From NCBI RefSeq assembly GCF_913774285.1, contig NZ_CAJYHX010000006.1, positions 124,001-188,000 on the forward strand: a stretch of 64,000 nt of DNA, read 5' to 3'. Position 1 is the stretch's first letter, and every line of letters starts with the position of its first letter. Source of the DNA: an uncultured Sphingomonas sp. GTDB lineage: Bacteria > Pseudomonadota > Alphaproteobacteria > Sphingomonadales > Sphingomonadaceae. This document shows positions 10,600 to 21,980 of this stretch, piece after piece. The notes below the pieces were generated by a model. The model had not been told where the DNA came from. It did no database searches and saw only the letters and a list, made by a program, of their open reading frames with translations. Made by a program: the position numbers and the translations under genes.

Positions 10600-10603
10600 C
10601 TTT

Positions 10604-10646
10604 CCCTCCTGAATTATGATATCATATTTATATCGAATCAGGAGGG
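10604..10646 (-). promoter_or_regulatory. nested inverted repeats over the SPFH promoter and ribosome site
   Basis: A perfect 9-bp inverted repeat (CCCTCCTGA at 10604-10612, TCAGGAGGG at 10638-10646) encloses an AT-rich core. The core holds a perfect 12-bp palindrome, TATGATATCATA, at 10615-10626. The proximal arm is the SPFH ribosome site itself. TATGAT inside the palindrome also resembles a -10 hexamer, with CTTGTC-like bases upstream. Two readings fit: an operator for the Arc-like protein of this operon, or an RNA hairpin hiding the ribosome site. If TATGAT is the -10, the distal arm would not be transcribed, which favours the operator. Confidence 0.5.
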
Positions 10647-10671
10647 TGGACAAGCGGATTCGGCGGGCACG

Positions 10672-10705
10672 AAAAAGGCCGCCGGAGCCTTTCGCCCCGG
10701 CGGCC
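10672..10705 (-). terminator. intrinsic terminator of the Tol-Pal operon
   Basis: Read on the minus strand, GGCCGCCGG (10705-10697) pairs perfectly with CCGGCGGCC (10685-10677) across an 11-base loop and runs straight into five T residues. It lies 25 bases beyond the pal stop. It separates Tol-Pal transcription from the SPFH operon on the same strand. Confidence 0.9.
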
Positions 10706-10729
10706 TTGTCGTTCGGCTCAGGCCTGAAC

Positions 10730-11242
10730 TCAGTTCAGGACAAGCGTCACCGCGCGGCGGTTCTGCGCCCAGGCGGCTTCGTCCGAACCCATCGCGACCG
10801 GACGTTCCTTGCCGTAGCTGATCGTGGTGATGCGATCGGCCGAGACGCCCTGCGCCGCGAGATAGTTCTTCGCGGCATTGGCGCGGCGGTCGCCCAGCGC
10901 GAGGTTGTACTCGCGGGTGCCGCGCTCGTCGCAATGGCCTTCCAGCGTGATGCGGACGTTCGGGTGCGCGACAAGCCACTTGGCCTGGCTGTCGAGGATC
11001 GCGCGCGACTGCTGGTCGACGTCATACTGGTCGAGGCCGAAGTGGATCGTGTCGCTCGTCACCTCGCGGCGGAACTGCTCCGACATCGGCGTGGTCTGCG
11101 TCGTCTCGCCATTGCCATAGGGCTGGCTCGGCGCCGGGGTCTCGGTCGGCGCGGGCGGCAGTTCCTTCGGCGGCTTCTTCGAGCAGGCCGCGGTGGCGAC
11201 GAGTGCCACGCCGAGCATCAGGCTGGGGACGAGCTTGGTCAT
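10730..11242 (-). CDS. pal: peptidoglycan-associated lipoprotein Pal
   Basis: Pal anchors the outer membrane to peptidoglycan and interacts with TolB and TolA. The 170-residue precursor has a lipoprotein signal ending in VATAAC (lipidated Cys20), a Pro/Thr-rich linker at about 23-55, and an OmpA-like domain with the peptidoglycan-binding segments HCDERGTREYNLALGDRRA and SYGKERPV. The ATG at 11242 is preceded by AAGGAGG. It is the last gene of ybgC-tolQRAB-pal. A 65-base gap after tolB could hold a secondary promoter. Confidence 0.97.
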   Translation of the reverse strand: MTKLVPSLMLGVALVATAACSKKPPKELPPAPTETPAPSQPYGNGETTQTTPMSEQFRREVTSDTIHFGLDQYDVDQQSRAILDSQAKWLVAHPNVRITLEGHCDERGTREYNLALGDRRANAAKNYLAAQGVSADRITTISYGKERPVAMGSDEAAWAQNRRAVTLVLN

Positions 11243-11307
11243 GAAATCCTCCTTGTACGGTTGTCGCGCATGCCGCGCATTCGTTACGCTAGAGTTTCTA
11301 CTTGGTG

Positions 11308-12705
11308 TCAGGGACGCACGGCACCCCAATTTGGATCCGAGCCATCGAGCGGCGTCGGCACTTTTCGCGTCGCACGGCCGGTCAGGTCGACCGTCCAGAG
11401 GTCCGGACGGCCCGATCCCTGGGCGGAGCGGAAGAAGATGATCACGCGGCCATTGGGTGCCCAGCTCGGGCCTTCGTCACCCCAGCTGTTGGTGAGCAGC
11501 TGCTCGCCGCCGCCCGACGGATTCATCACGCCGATGCGGAACGCGCCGCCGCCCATGCGGGTGAAGGCGATCTGGTCGCCGCGCGGGCTCCATGCCGGCG
11601 CCGCATAGCGCCCGCCGCCGAAGCTGATGCGGTGCTGGTTGGAGCCGTCCGCATTCATCACATAGAGCTGCTGGGTGCCGCCGCGATCGCTTTCGAACAC
11701 GATCTTCGAGCCGTCCGGCGAATAGCTGCCGCCGGTGTCGATGCCGGGCGAAGTGGTCAGCCGCTGCGGGGTGCCGCCGCTGGCGGGCACGCGGTAGATG
11801 TCGGTATTGCCGCCGACCGCCATCGAGAACACCACCCAGCGCGCGTCCGGCGACCAGTGCGGCGCGAAGTTCAGCGCCACGTTCGCCACCAGCACGCGAT
11901 CCTGGCGCGAGGCCAGGTCGTAGATGTGGATCGACGGGCGATCGCGCTCGAAGCTCATGTACAGGATCGCGTTGAGCTTGGGGCTCAGCCGCGGGGTCAG
12001 CACGATCGACTGACCGTTGGTGAGGAAGCGGTGGTTGGCGCCGTCCTGGTCCATGATCGCCAGCTGCTTGCGGCGGCGGTTCTTGGGGCCGCTCTCGGCG
12101 ATGTAGACGACCTGGGTATCGAAGTAGGGGCCTTCGCCGGTCAGCCGCGCATAGATCGCGTCGGCGCATTTGTGGCCCGCGCGGCGCCATTCGCCCGGCG
12201 ACACGACGAAGCCCTGGCGGATCAGCTCGACCTTCGAGGAAACGTCGTAGAGATAGCAGCCGACCGTCAGCGTGCCGTTCGAATTGGCGCGGACATAGCC
12301 CTGCACCAGTGACTGGGCGCCGGTGCCGCCCCAATAATCATAGGCGGGTGCGGTCACTTCGGGGAAGACGACAGTGCGCAGCTGCGCCGGCGGCACCGGG
12401 GTGAATAGCCCCGAGCCGCGCAGATCGTTGGTGATGATGTCGGCGAGCTTCTGGCCCAGCACGTCGGTCGAACCCGCGGGGGTGTCGACCACCGCGGACG
12501 TCGGCATCGTCGGGATCGCGATCGGCATCGGCGCGGAGATGCCGCCGACGATGTCGATCACCGGCTGGCCGCCGCCCTGCTGCGCCGGCTGTGCGGCCTG
12601 GCTCTGCGCCTCCGGGCTGTTGGCGATCGGCGGCGGCGGGGTCGTCTGGGCGTGGGCCGCGGTCGCGAGGCAGACCGTCGCAAGGGCCACAAATTTGAAT
12701 TTCAT
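11308..12705 (-). CDS. tolB: Tol-Pal system beta-propeller protein TolB
   Basis: TolB is the periplasmic partner linking Pal to TolA. The 465-residue precursor has a signal peptide (MKFKFVALATVCLATAAHAQ), a Pro/Gln-rich spacer at about 21-48, an N-terminal domain with DIITNDLRGSGLFTPVP, and a C-terminal propeller of repeats ending in WSPDG-type motifs (HWSPDARWVVF, SYSPDGSKIVF, AWSPRGDQIAF, WAPNGRVIIF). It is longer than enteric TolB (about 430) because of the spacer. The ATG at 12705 has GAGG upstream and lies ten bases after tolA. Confidence 0.97.
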   Translation of the reverse strand: MKFKFVALATVCLATAAHAQTTPPPPIANSPEAQSQAAQPAQQGGGQPVIDIVGGISAPMPIAIPTMPTSAVVDTPAGSTDVLGQKLADIITNDLRGSGLFTPVPPAQLRTVVFPEVTAPAYDYWGGTGAQSLVQGYVRANSNGTLTVGCYLYDVSSKVELIRQGFVVSPGEWRRAGHKCADAIYARLTGEGPYFDTQVVYIAESGPKNRRRKQLAIMDQDGANHRFLTNGQSIVLTPRLSPKLNAILYMSFERDRPSIHIYDLASRQDRVLVANVALNFAPHWSPDARWVVFSMAVGGNTDIYRVPASGGTPQRLTTSPGIDTGGSYSPDGSKIVFESDRGGTQQLYVMNADGSNQHRISFGGGRYAAPAWSPRGDQIAFTRMGGGAFRIGVMNPSGGGEQLLTNSWGDEGPSWAPNGRVIIFFRSAQGSGRPDLWTVDLTGRATRKVPTPLDGSDPNWGAVRP

Positions 12706-12715
12706 CGCTTCATCC

Positions 12716-13660
12716 TCATCCAGGCAGCTTGTAGCTGAACGCCAGGCTCTTCCAGCCGCTCGGCACGGCATAGAGACTGGCGGGCAGCCCACGGATCGGC
12801 GTGCAGCCCTTGAAGGTGGCGATCGCCAGATCCTTCACCCGCTCCACATACCGACCATTGGTCGCATCGTTCCCCTGTACACCGGTAATGTCCGGATCGC
12901 CCGCCAGCGAGCCATCAGGATTGAAGTTCACGCGCAGCAGCACGCGGATGCGCTCCGCGCCCGGCCCGGGGGTGACCTGGCGGTTGGCGCAGGGTTGGAT
13001 CTGCCGTGCGATCACGCCGCGGAAGCTCGCCACATCCTCGGCGGAGGCCTTGCTGCCGGGATTCTGCAGCGACGTGCTGGCGGTCTTGTTGTTCGAGCGG
13101 CCGAGATCGAGCCCGGCCAGGTTGCCGGTCGGCTTCACCGGGCGGCGTGCGCTGCCGGTCGCGGCGCTCTGCGCGGGCGCGTTGCTCGGCTTGGCGGGCG
13201 CGGCCTTGGAGGGCGGCGCCGGCTTGGCCGGCTGCGCGGGCTTGGCCGGTTGCGGCTTCTCGGCGGGCGCCGGCTTCGGCTTGGGCTGCGGCTTTTCGGC
13301 CGGTGCCGGCCTGGGCTGGGGCGGCTGGGGCTTGGGCTGCGGGGCCGGCTGAGGCTGCGGCGGCGCGGGCTGCGGCTTGGGCTGCGGCTGCGGTTCCGGA
13401 GACGGCGGCGGGGCTGCCTCGGGCTCCGCCGGCGCCTCGACCGGCGACTTCTTGGCGGCCAGCTCCTCCTGGCTCGGCACCGGCGCGCTGCTTTCCAGCC
13501 CGACCTTGTCGGCGAGCGAGATGTCGATCGGAATCGCCTTGGGCGGTTCCTGCGGCAGCGTCTTCGCGAAGCTGAGCACGAGCGCGGCGAACACCGCGGC
13601 ATGCGCCGCGACGGATACGCCGAGCCCGATCCGCTCGCTACGGTCCATGGTCTCGCTCAC
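12716..13660 (-). CDS. tolA: cell envelope protein TolA (TonB-like)
   Basis: TolA spans the periplasm and transmits TolQR energy to Pal/TolB. The 314-residue protein has one membrane helix at about 11-32, a long stretch rich in Pro, Lys, Gln and Ala at about 75-160, and a C-terminal TolA/TonB domain (VIARQIQPCANRQV through WKSLAFSYKLPG). The periplasmic part is a TonB-like proline/lysine linker rather than the long alanine-rich helix of enteric TolA. The start may be the GTG at 13660, one base after the tolR stop, or the ATG at 13648. Confidence 0.92.
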   Translation of the reverse strand: MSETMDRSERIGLGVSVAAHAAVFAALVLSFAKTLPQEPPKAIPIDISLADKVGLESSAPVPSQEELAAKKSPVEAPAEPEAAPPPSPEPQPQPKPQPAPPQPQPAPQPKPQPPQPRPAPAEKPQPKPKPAPAEKPQPAKPAQPAKPAPPSKAAPAKPSNAPAQSAATGSARRPVKPTGNLAGLDLGRSNNKTASTSLQNPGSKASAEDVASFRGVIARQIQPCANRQVTPGPGAERIRVLLRVNFNPDGSLAGDPDITGVQGNDATNGRYVERVKDLAIATFKGCTPIRGLPASLYAVPSGWKSLAFSYKLPG

Positions 13661-13661
13661 C

Positions 13662-14102
<441 letters not shown>

Positions 14103-14106
14103 CGGC

Positions 14107-14793
14107 TTAGCCCTCCATCTCCAGGCGACGGCTCAGCGTCGCGTGGAAGCCGTCGGCGAAGCGGTTCAGCCGCGCCTCGACGCGGTTCACGGCGTGGCTG
14201 TAGCGGTTATAGGCGATCACCGCCGGGATGGCGGCGAACAGGCCGATCGCGGTGGCGAACAGCGCCTCGGCAATGCCCGGCGCGACGACGGCGAGCGACG
14301 AGCTCTGCGCCGCGGCGATGCCGGTGAAGCTGCGCATGATGCCCCAGACGGTGCCGAAGAGGCCCACGAACGGTGCGACGGAGCCGACGGTGGCGAGGAA
14401 GTTCAGCCGGTCCGAAAGCCGATCGATCTCCATCGCGACGGTGGCGCCCATCGCGGTGGCGAGGCGCTCGCGCGTGCCTTCGCGGTCGATCGTCTTGCCT
14501 GCGGTCGAGCGGCGCCATTCGCTGACGCCCGCGGCGAACACGCGCGCGATCGGCTGGTCGCGTCCTGCGGCGCGGCGGTGGAATTCGTCGAAGTCATCCG
14601 CTTCGCGATACTCGGTCTCGAAGCGCTGCATCTCCTTGCGCAGGCCGCTGACCTTCAGCGCGAAGCCGACGATGATCGTCCAGGTCCACAGGCTGGCGAG
14701 CAGCAGGCCGATCATGACCAGCTTCACGACGATGTCGGCTTCCAGGAACAGATGGATCGGCGACAGGACGGCACCGGTTGAGACGGACGGCAT
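14107..14793 (-). CDS. tolQ: Tol-Pal system proton channel protein TolQ
   Basis: TolQ is the three-helix subunit of the proton-driven TolQR motor. The 228 residues hold a first membrane helix at about 22-45, a cytoplasmic loop with FETEYREADDFDEFHRR and GATVAMEIDRL, and a paired second and third helix region (FLATVGSVAPFVGLFGTVWG and LFATAIGLFAAIPAVIAYN). These blocks are those of the MotA/TolQ/ExbB family. It follows ybgC by six bases. Confidence 0.97.
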   Translation of the reverse strand: MPSVSTGAVLSPIHLFLEADIVVKLVMIGLLLASLWTWTIIVGFALKVSGLRKEMQRFETEYREADDFDEFHRRAAGRDQPIARVFAAGVSEWRRSTAGKTIDREGTRERLATAMGATVAMEIDRLSDRLNFLATVGSVAPFVGLFGTVWGIMRSFTGIAAAQSSSLAVVAPGIAEALFATAIGLFAAIPAVIAYNRYSHAVNRVEARLNRFADGFHATLSRRLEMEG

Positions 14794-14799
14794 GGACGC

Positions 14800-15252
14800 T
14801 TAACTCTCCTTCCACACGAGCGGTTCGAACGCGGCCAGCCATTCGGCCGGCTGCCGCCGCGGGCGACCGCCGGGGGCGACAAACGCCACCTCCACGGTTG
14901 CTTCGGCGACTATGGTTTCGTCCCGCATGACTCGTTGCTGAATAGTGACGACGGCGGCGCGCAATCGGATCAGTCTGCTGACAACCACCAGCGTGTCGCC
15001 GAGTTTCGCCGGGGCGCGATAGCGAATGTCGAGCCCGGCCACGGCATAGGCCCCACCGCCCGCCTCGAACACGCCGCGCTGGTCGATGCCTGCGACGTCG
15101 AGCATGTCCGATCGGGCGCGCTCCATGTAGCGCAGGTAATTGGCGTGATAGACGACCCCGGTGAGATCGGTGTCCTCGAAATAGACGCGCAGCGCAAAGC
15201 GGTGCTCGCGGCCGTCGAACCGGCCGGCAGGGGCTTGGTCGCTGCAGGTCAT
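14800..15252 (-). CDS. ybgC: Tol-Pal associated acyl-CoA thioesterase YbgC
   Basis: YbgC is a hotdog thioesterase that heads most tol operons and is linked to phospholipid metabolism. The 150-residue protein carries the 4-hydroxybenzoyl-CoA-thioesterase-type motif VYFEDTDLTGVVYHANYLRY with the active-site Asp, and ERARSD after it. The ATG at 15252 has AGGAGG seven bases before it; the open frame further upstream is arginine-rich and not part of the protein. The operon promoter should lie in 15253-15323. Confidence 0.95.
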   Translation of the reverse strand: MTCSDQAPAGRFDGREHRFALRVYFEDTDLTGVVYHANYLRYMERARSDMLDVAGIDQRGVFEAGGGAYAVAGLDIRYRAPAKLGDTLVVVSRLIRLRAAVVTIQQRVMRDETIVAEATVEVAFVAPGGRPRRQPAEWLAAFEPLVWKES

Positions 15253-15323
15253 GGATTGGCCTCCTAGCGGAGGCGATGCCCTAGCGGAACCCCAAAGGGG
15301 GTTAAGCTGCGGTGGGGGCCTTC

Positions 15324-15348
15324 GATCCTCCCCGGCACGGGGAGGATC
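15324..15348. terminator. short palindrome of family A acting as terminator
   Basis: GATCCTCCCCG and CGGGGAGGATC form a perfect 11-bp stem with a three-base loop (GCA). It stands eight bases beyond the exonuclease stop. It is the outer hairpin of the longer family-A repeats on its own. The lack of a T run makes intrinsic termination likely but not certain. Confidence 0.65.
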
Positions 15349-15356
15349 TGGAAGTC

Positions 15357-16121
15357 CTAGAACAGCAGCCGCTGGGTGGAACTCCCGCGCCCCACCGGCG
15401 CCCCACCGCGCCGCCTTGCCAGCTCCGTCTCCGCCGTGAACCGCACATCCTCGTCGCGATCGGTGAGGAAGCCTTCGAGCGAATCCTCGGAGATCTCGCT
15501 CCACTCCTTGCCGCGATCGGGGCCGTAGCGGACGCGGGGCAAGAGCCCCGGCTGGCTCGACCATTCGACCAGCTGCGCGACGCTCGCCTCGTTGAGCATG
15601 TCGCGCAGGTGGAACGCGGTCACATAGGCGTCGGGGAAAGCACGGTGCGCAGGCAGGCCGCGTTCATGCTCCATGCCTTCGGGCCGGCGCCAGTAGCGCA
15701 GCATCTGGTTGGAGAAGCCCGGACTGTCCGGCCACAGCCGCAGCGCGCATTTCCAGGTGCAGATCCAATCCGCGCCGCGGGTGAGCGCAGGGGTGCAGAA
15801 CTGCTCCTCGAAGGTCGCGCGGTGCGCGGCGAGCGCGACGCGGCGCGGCCAAGGATCGAGGATGGGACGGGCAACGTCGTGCCAATAGGGCGCGTCGGCC
15901 ACGTCCTCGTCGCGGATATGGTGGATCGCCATGGTCAGCGGCGGGATGCCGCGGCCTGGATTGACGAGGCGATTGCCGCCTTCGCCGTACAATTCCCAGC
16001 GGCCGTCGGCGCCCAGCGCCACGTCCTGCCAGCCGATCTCGCATACGGCGTGAACGGGCGGCTTGTCGCCGGTGGTTTCGAGGTCGATGACGCGGATGAT
16101 CGAGGGGGTTGGCGGAGCCAT
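15357..16121 (-). CDS. 3'-5' exonuclease, DnaQ-like
   Basis: This 254-residue protein starts with a DEDD-type exonuclease domain: Exo I VIDLETTGD near residue 9 (Asp and Glu metal ligands), LTMAIHHIRDEDV, the Exo II region ALAAHRATFEEQF, and Exo III LPAHRAFPDAYVTAFHL (His and Asp, DEDDh type). The last 70 residues are extra and charged. The architecture resembles exonuclease X/DnaQ-type nucleases that degrade single-stranded ends. The start at 16121 gives MAPPTPSIIRVIDLE. Repeats flank it on both sides. Confidence 0.88.
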   Translation of the reverse strand: MAPPTPSIIRVIDLETTGDKPPVHAVCEIGWQDVALGADGRWELYGEGGNRLVNPGRGIPPLTMAIHHIRDEDVADAPYWHDVARPILDPWPRRVALAAHRATFEEQFCTPALTRGADWICTWKCALRLWPDSPGFSNQMLRYWRRPEGMEHERGLPAHRAFPDAYVTAFHLRDMLNEASVAQLVEWSSQPGLLPRVRYGPDRGKEWSEISEDSLEGFLTDRDEDVRFTAETELARRRGGAPVGRGSSTQRLLF

Positions 16122-16204
16122 GCGCGCGATGTGGGGGTTTTCGGGGGGAATTGCCAGCCGAAAGCGTGGGCTGCCGCCAAAGTGTGGGCGCGCTTCACAC
16201 ACCT

Positions 16205-16300
16205 CGTCATCCCGGCGGAAGCCGGGATCCATTGCCTTCGCCGTCTCGGCTCTTGCCGAGGCCTAGTGGCGAATGGATCCCGACTTTCGTCGGGATGACG
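16205..16300. repeat. inverted repeat, CGTCATCCCGG type (family B)
   Basis: Outer arms CGTCATCCCGGCGGAAGCCG (from 16205) and the inverse at 16271-16300 (GGATCCCGACTTTCGTCGGG then ATGACG) enclose about 40 bases. Each arm also folds on itself. The type CGTCATCCCGGCGAA... is a common dispersed repeat of sphingomonads. It lies between topA and the exonuclease gene, both on the minus strand, and may reduce read-through. Confidence 0.8.
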
Positions 16301-16328
16301 ATTGATAGGGCCGCCTTGGTTCGTCCGC

Positions 16329-18929
<2,601 letters not shown>

Positions 18930-19056
18930 GAGGTGTTCGATCGATCCCTACGTGTACGCGTGTAAGGTGGGGGGCGACGCTGCGGCGCGTCAAGCGGACG
19001 GTTTCGCCGCCCGGGCAAGGCTGCTACCACGCCCGGCAGGACGAGGGGGAATGGAA

Positions 19057-19557
19057 ATGCACGCGCTGGCACTGATCGCACTGGTCACCCTGCAGGCCGA
19101 CGACACGCTGGCTTGGCCAATGGCGGAGGGCTTCACGACCGCGTTCCACGAGGAATCGCCCAACGGCTCCGCGATCGAGGAGCGCGTCGCCAAGGGCGAG
19201 ACCGTCGAGGCGTGGACCCGTATGATCACCCGCATCACCTTTCCCGCGCCCGTCGATCCGATGCTGTTCAGCACGCGCATGGCGGAGCGCTGGCAGCAGG
19301 CCTGCCCCGGCGCGGTGGCGAGCCCGGCCAGCAGGGGCCCCCGCGGAGTCGACGTCCGGATCGACTGCCCCCGCAATCCCACCACCGGCCAGGCGGAAAC
19401 GATGTTCCAGCGTGTGGTGCCGGCCAGCGGCAAGCTGTACATCCTGCAGGTCGCCTTCCGTTCCGTGCCGACCGACGTGCAGGCGAGCTGGGCGAAGGCC
19501 GAGCTCGACCGCGCGACGCTGTGCCGCGCCGGCGCGGTCGAGACCGCCTGTCGCTGA
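19057..19557 (+). CDS. hypothetical exported protein
   Basis: This 166-residue protein has a short hydrophobic start (MHALALIALVTLQADDTLA) that looks like a weak signal peptide. A hydrophilic domain follows with three cysteines in pairs typical of periplasmic proteins (QACPG, DCPRN, LCRAG...TACR). The ATG at 19057 is preferred because GAGGGGGA lies seven bases upstream, while the ATG two codons earlier touches that site. No family is recognised. It is divergent from topA and converges with yghU, the stops being nine bases apart. Confidence 0.7.
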   Translation: MHALALIALVTLQADDTLAWPMAEGFTTAFHEESPNGSAIEERVAKGETVEAWTRMITRITFPAPVDPMLFSTRMAERWQQACPGAVASPASRGPRGVDVRIDCPRNPTTGQAETMFQRVVPASGKLYILQVAFRSVPTDVQASWAKAELDRATLCRAGAVETACR

Positions 19558-19566
19558 GCGCCTGGA

Positions 19567-20472
19567 TCAGGCAGGCTGGGCGGCCCGCATCCGCGCCAGC
19601 ACCACATCGATATCCCCGGAGTCGTGCCGCTCGGGAACGCGCTGGTCCTCCGGACCGGTGCCGCGATTGACCAGCCGTCCGCGCCGCACCGGCTCGCGAT
19701 CGGCGATCTCGGCGGCCCAGCGCAGCAGGTTCGGATATTCCTGGGCATTCAGGAACACGTCGGCGCCCGCATAGGTCTCGCCGCGCACCACCGCGCCGTA
19801 CCAGGGGAAAATCGCCATGTCGGCGATCGTGTACTCGTCGCCCACCATGTAGCGGTGGGTTGCCAGATGCGTGTCGAGCACGTGGAGCTGGCGCTTGGCC
19901 TCCATCGCATAGCGATCGATCGCGTACTGGATCTTGATCGGCGCATAGGCGAAGAAATGGCCGAAGCCGCCACCGAGGAACGGCGCCGAGCCCATCTGCC
20001 ACATCAGCCAGCTGAGGGTCTGCGCGCGCTTGGCCGTGTCGGTCGGCAGGAAGGCTCCGAATTTTTCGGCGAGATGGATCATCATCGCGCCGCTCTCGAA
20101 GATCGGCAGCGCCGGGCTGATCGAATGGTCGACCATCGCCGGGATCTTCGAGTTCGGGTTGATCGCGACAAAGCCGCTGCCGAACTGGTCGCCTTCGCCG
20201 ATGTTGATTTTCCACGCATCATACTCGGCGCCGGCATGGCCCGCGGCGAGCAGTTCCTCGAGCAGGATCGTCACCTTCTGCCCATTGGGCGTGCCGAGCG
20301 AATAGAGCTGGATCGGGTGGCGGCCGACCGGCAGTTCCTTCTCGTGCGTCGCGCCCGAGACCGGTCGGTTGATGTTGGCGAACTGGCCGCCATTGCCCGG
20401 CGCCCATTCCCAAACCTGGGGCGGCACATAGCCGGCGGGAAGGTTGTTCGCGGGATCGGGGGCGTCGGCCAT
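19567..20472 (-). CDS. yghU: glutathione S-transferase family oxidoreductase YghU
   Basis: YghU-type proteins are glutathione-dependent disulfide-bond oxidoreductases that bind two glutathione molecules and also reduce organic peroxides. The 301 residues carry an N-terminal extension (NLPAGYVPPQVWEW), the thioredoxin-fold signature LGTPNGQKVTILLEEL, NPNSKIPAMVDH, and ESGAMMIHLAEKFG. The C-terminal helical domain contains HRYMVGDEYTIADMAIFPW. The length is the usual one (about 285-300). It is divergent from the membrane protein at 20603. Confidence 0.93.
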   Translation of the reverse strand: MADAPDPANNLPAGYVPPQVWEWAPGNGGQFANINRPVSGATHEKELPVGRHPIQLYSLGTPNGQKVTILLEELLAAGHAGAEYDAWKINIGEGDQFGSGFVAINPNSKIPAMVDHSISPALPIFESGAMMIHLAEKFGAFLPTDTAKRAQTLSWLMWQMGSAPFLGGGFGHFFAYAPIKIQYAIDRYAMEAKRQLHVLDTHLATHRYMVGDEYTIADMAIFPWYGAVVRGETYAGADVFLNAQEYPNLLRWAAEIADREPVRRGRLVNRGTGPEDQRVPERHDSGDIDVVLARMRAAQPA

Positions 20473-20602
20473 GCTTGTGTCTCCTCAGAGGATCTTGCCG
20501 GCGGCATGTAGGGCGCGGGCGGCGACTTGCCAGTGGCCTCCGCGGGATCGATCCAACTTCCGGCGCTTGCGGCCACTCGCATCCGCGGGCAAAGGCGCCG
20601 CG

Positions 20603-21976
20603 ATGACGGCAGCCCCCCGCCTCCTTCGCATCGCCGGGCTCGCGCTGGTCGCGATCCTCGGCACCTATGCGATCGCGCTGATCCCGCGCGAGGTGCATCC
20701 GCTGGAGCTGACGTTCAACTCGATGCTCGACCATCTGCTGCGCGGCCGGTTCGACGTCTATCCGGGGACGGTGGGCCGCGAGGGGTTCACGATCCACGGG
20801 CAGGTCATGGCCTATTGGGGGCCGCTGCCCGCGCTGCTGCGGCTGCCGATGATGGTCTTTCCCGGCTGGCGCATGCTCGATTTCACCATCGGCTCCTGCC
20901 TCGTCGCACTCGCCGGCATGATCGCGACCAAGCTGTGGACGCTGCGGCTGATCCGGCGCGAACTGCCCGGCCTGCCCACATGGCTGGGGCGGGCAATGGC
21001 GGTGGTGCTGGTGCTCGCCGGCGCGCAGACCTGCTTCCTGCGCTTCAGCCTCTACCAGGAGGTGTGCCTGTGGGCGGCGCTATGGGGGGCGCTGTTCGTC
21101 GCGGCGGCGATCCAGGCGCAGCTGCGCGGGCTGGGGCGCGGCGCGCTGCTGGTGATGGCGCTTACCGCGGGCCTTGCGATGCTGACCCGCGTGTCGCTCG
21201 GCATCGGGCTGGTCGCGGCGTTCGGCGGCGTGCTGCTGGTCGAGGCGGTGCGTAGCCGCGCCGACCTGCGCGGCTGGCTCGCGAGCGCGGGCCCTCCGGT
21301 GCTGATGCTGATGCTGTTCGGGCTGGTCACGGCCGGGGTCAATATCGGGCGCTGGGGCAATCCCTTCACCTTCGCCGACTATCACCATTACAACTACAAC
21401 GCCTGGTATCCGGACCGGATGGTGCGCCTGGCCGAACAGGGGCTGTTCAACCTCCACCGCGTGCCGTTCGGCCTGGTCTATTATTTCGCGCCGATCTGGG
21501 TGCTGCGCGGTGCCGACGGGCAGTTGCTGCTCGAGGCCACCCGCAGCAAATGGATCGACGCCGCCGAGCTGCCGCCGAGCAGCTTCTTGCTCACCGATCC
21601 GCTGGTGCTGGTGCTGGGCGTGCTCGCGATCCTCGGCTGGATGCGCCATGCGACCGCCGACCGCGCCCGCGGCATCGCGGTTGCGCTGGGGCTCGCGATC
21701 CCAGCCGGGCTGATGCTGTGCGCGGTGAGCATGAACTTCCGCTACCGGCTAGATTTCTACCCGCTGTTCGAGTTTCTCGCTTTTTCGGGCCTGATCGTGG
21801 CCGGCCGCGGGGGGCCGGCGCCGGGTCCGCGCTGGACGGCGATCCTAGCGACCATCTCGGTTCTCGCCTCGCTGCTGGTCGGCGCTGCCTATCTGGTCGG
21901 GCGGCTGGGGCCCGGGCAACTGCTGATCGGCGACGGCTTCGGCGCCTATTATCTCCAGGCGTTCGGGCTGCGCTGA
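20603..21976 (+). CDS. polytopic membrane protein, possibly GT-C-like
   Basis: This 457-residue protein has about ten hydrophobic helices and no cleavable signal. After the first helix comes a loop with LEL...HLLRGRFDVYPG and GREGFTIHGQVMAYWGPLPA. An acidic/aromatic loop after helix one is the usual place of catalytic residues in GT-C lipid-linked glycosyltransferases. The large loop YHHYNYNAWYPDRMVRLAE lies near residues 260-285. No defined family is recognised, so a sugar-transfer role is only a topology-based guess. It is a lone gene converging with dprA (four bases between stops). Confidence 0.75.
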   Translation: MTAAPRLLRIAGLALVAILGTYAIALIPREVHPLELTFNSMLDHLLRGRFDVYPGTVGREGFTIHGQVMAYWGPLPALLRLPMMVFPGWRMLDFTIGSCLVALAGMIATKLWTLRLIRRELPGLPTWLGRAMAVVLVLAGAQTCFLRFSLYQEVCLWAALWGALFVAAAIQAQLRGLGRGALLVMALTAGLAMLTRVSLGIGLVAAFGGVLLVEAVRSRADLRGWLASAGPPVLMLMLFGLVTAGVNIGRWGNPFTFADYHHYNYNAWYPDRMVRLAEQGLFNLHRVPFGLVYYFAPIWVLRGADGQLLLEATRSKWIDAAELPPSSFLLTDPLVLVLGVLAILGWMRHATADRARGIAVALGLAIPAGLMLCAVSMNFRYRLDFYPLFEFLAFSGLIVAGRGGPAPGPRWTAILATISVLASLLVGAAYLVGRLGPGQLLIGDGFGAYYLQAFGLR

Positions 21977-21980
21977 GCGG

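Noticed and set aside
10616..11608. Plus-strand frame across pal
   Set aside because: It overlaps the pal terminator and gene, is Arg-rich and lacks any family signal.
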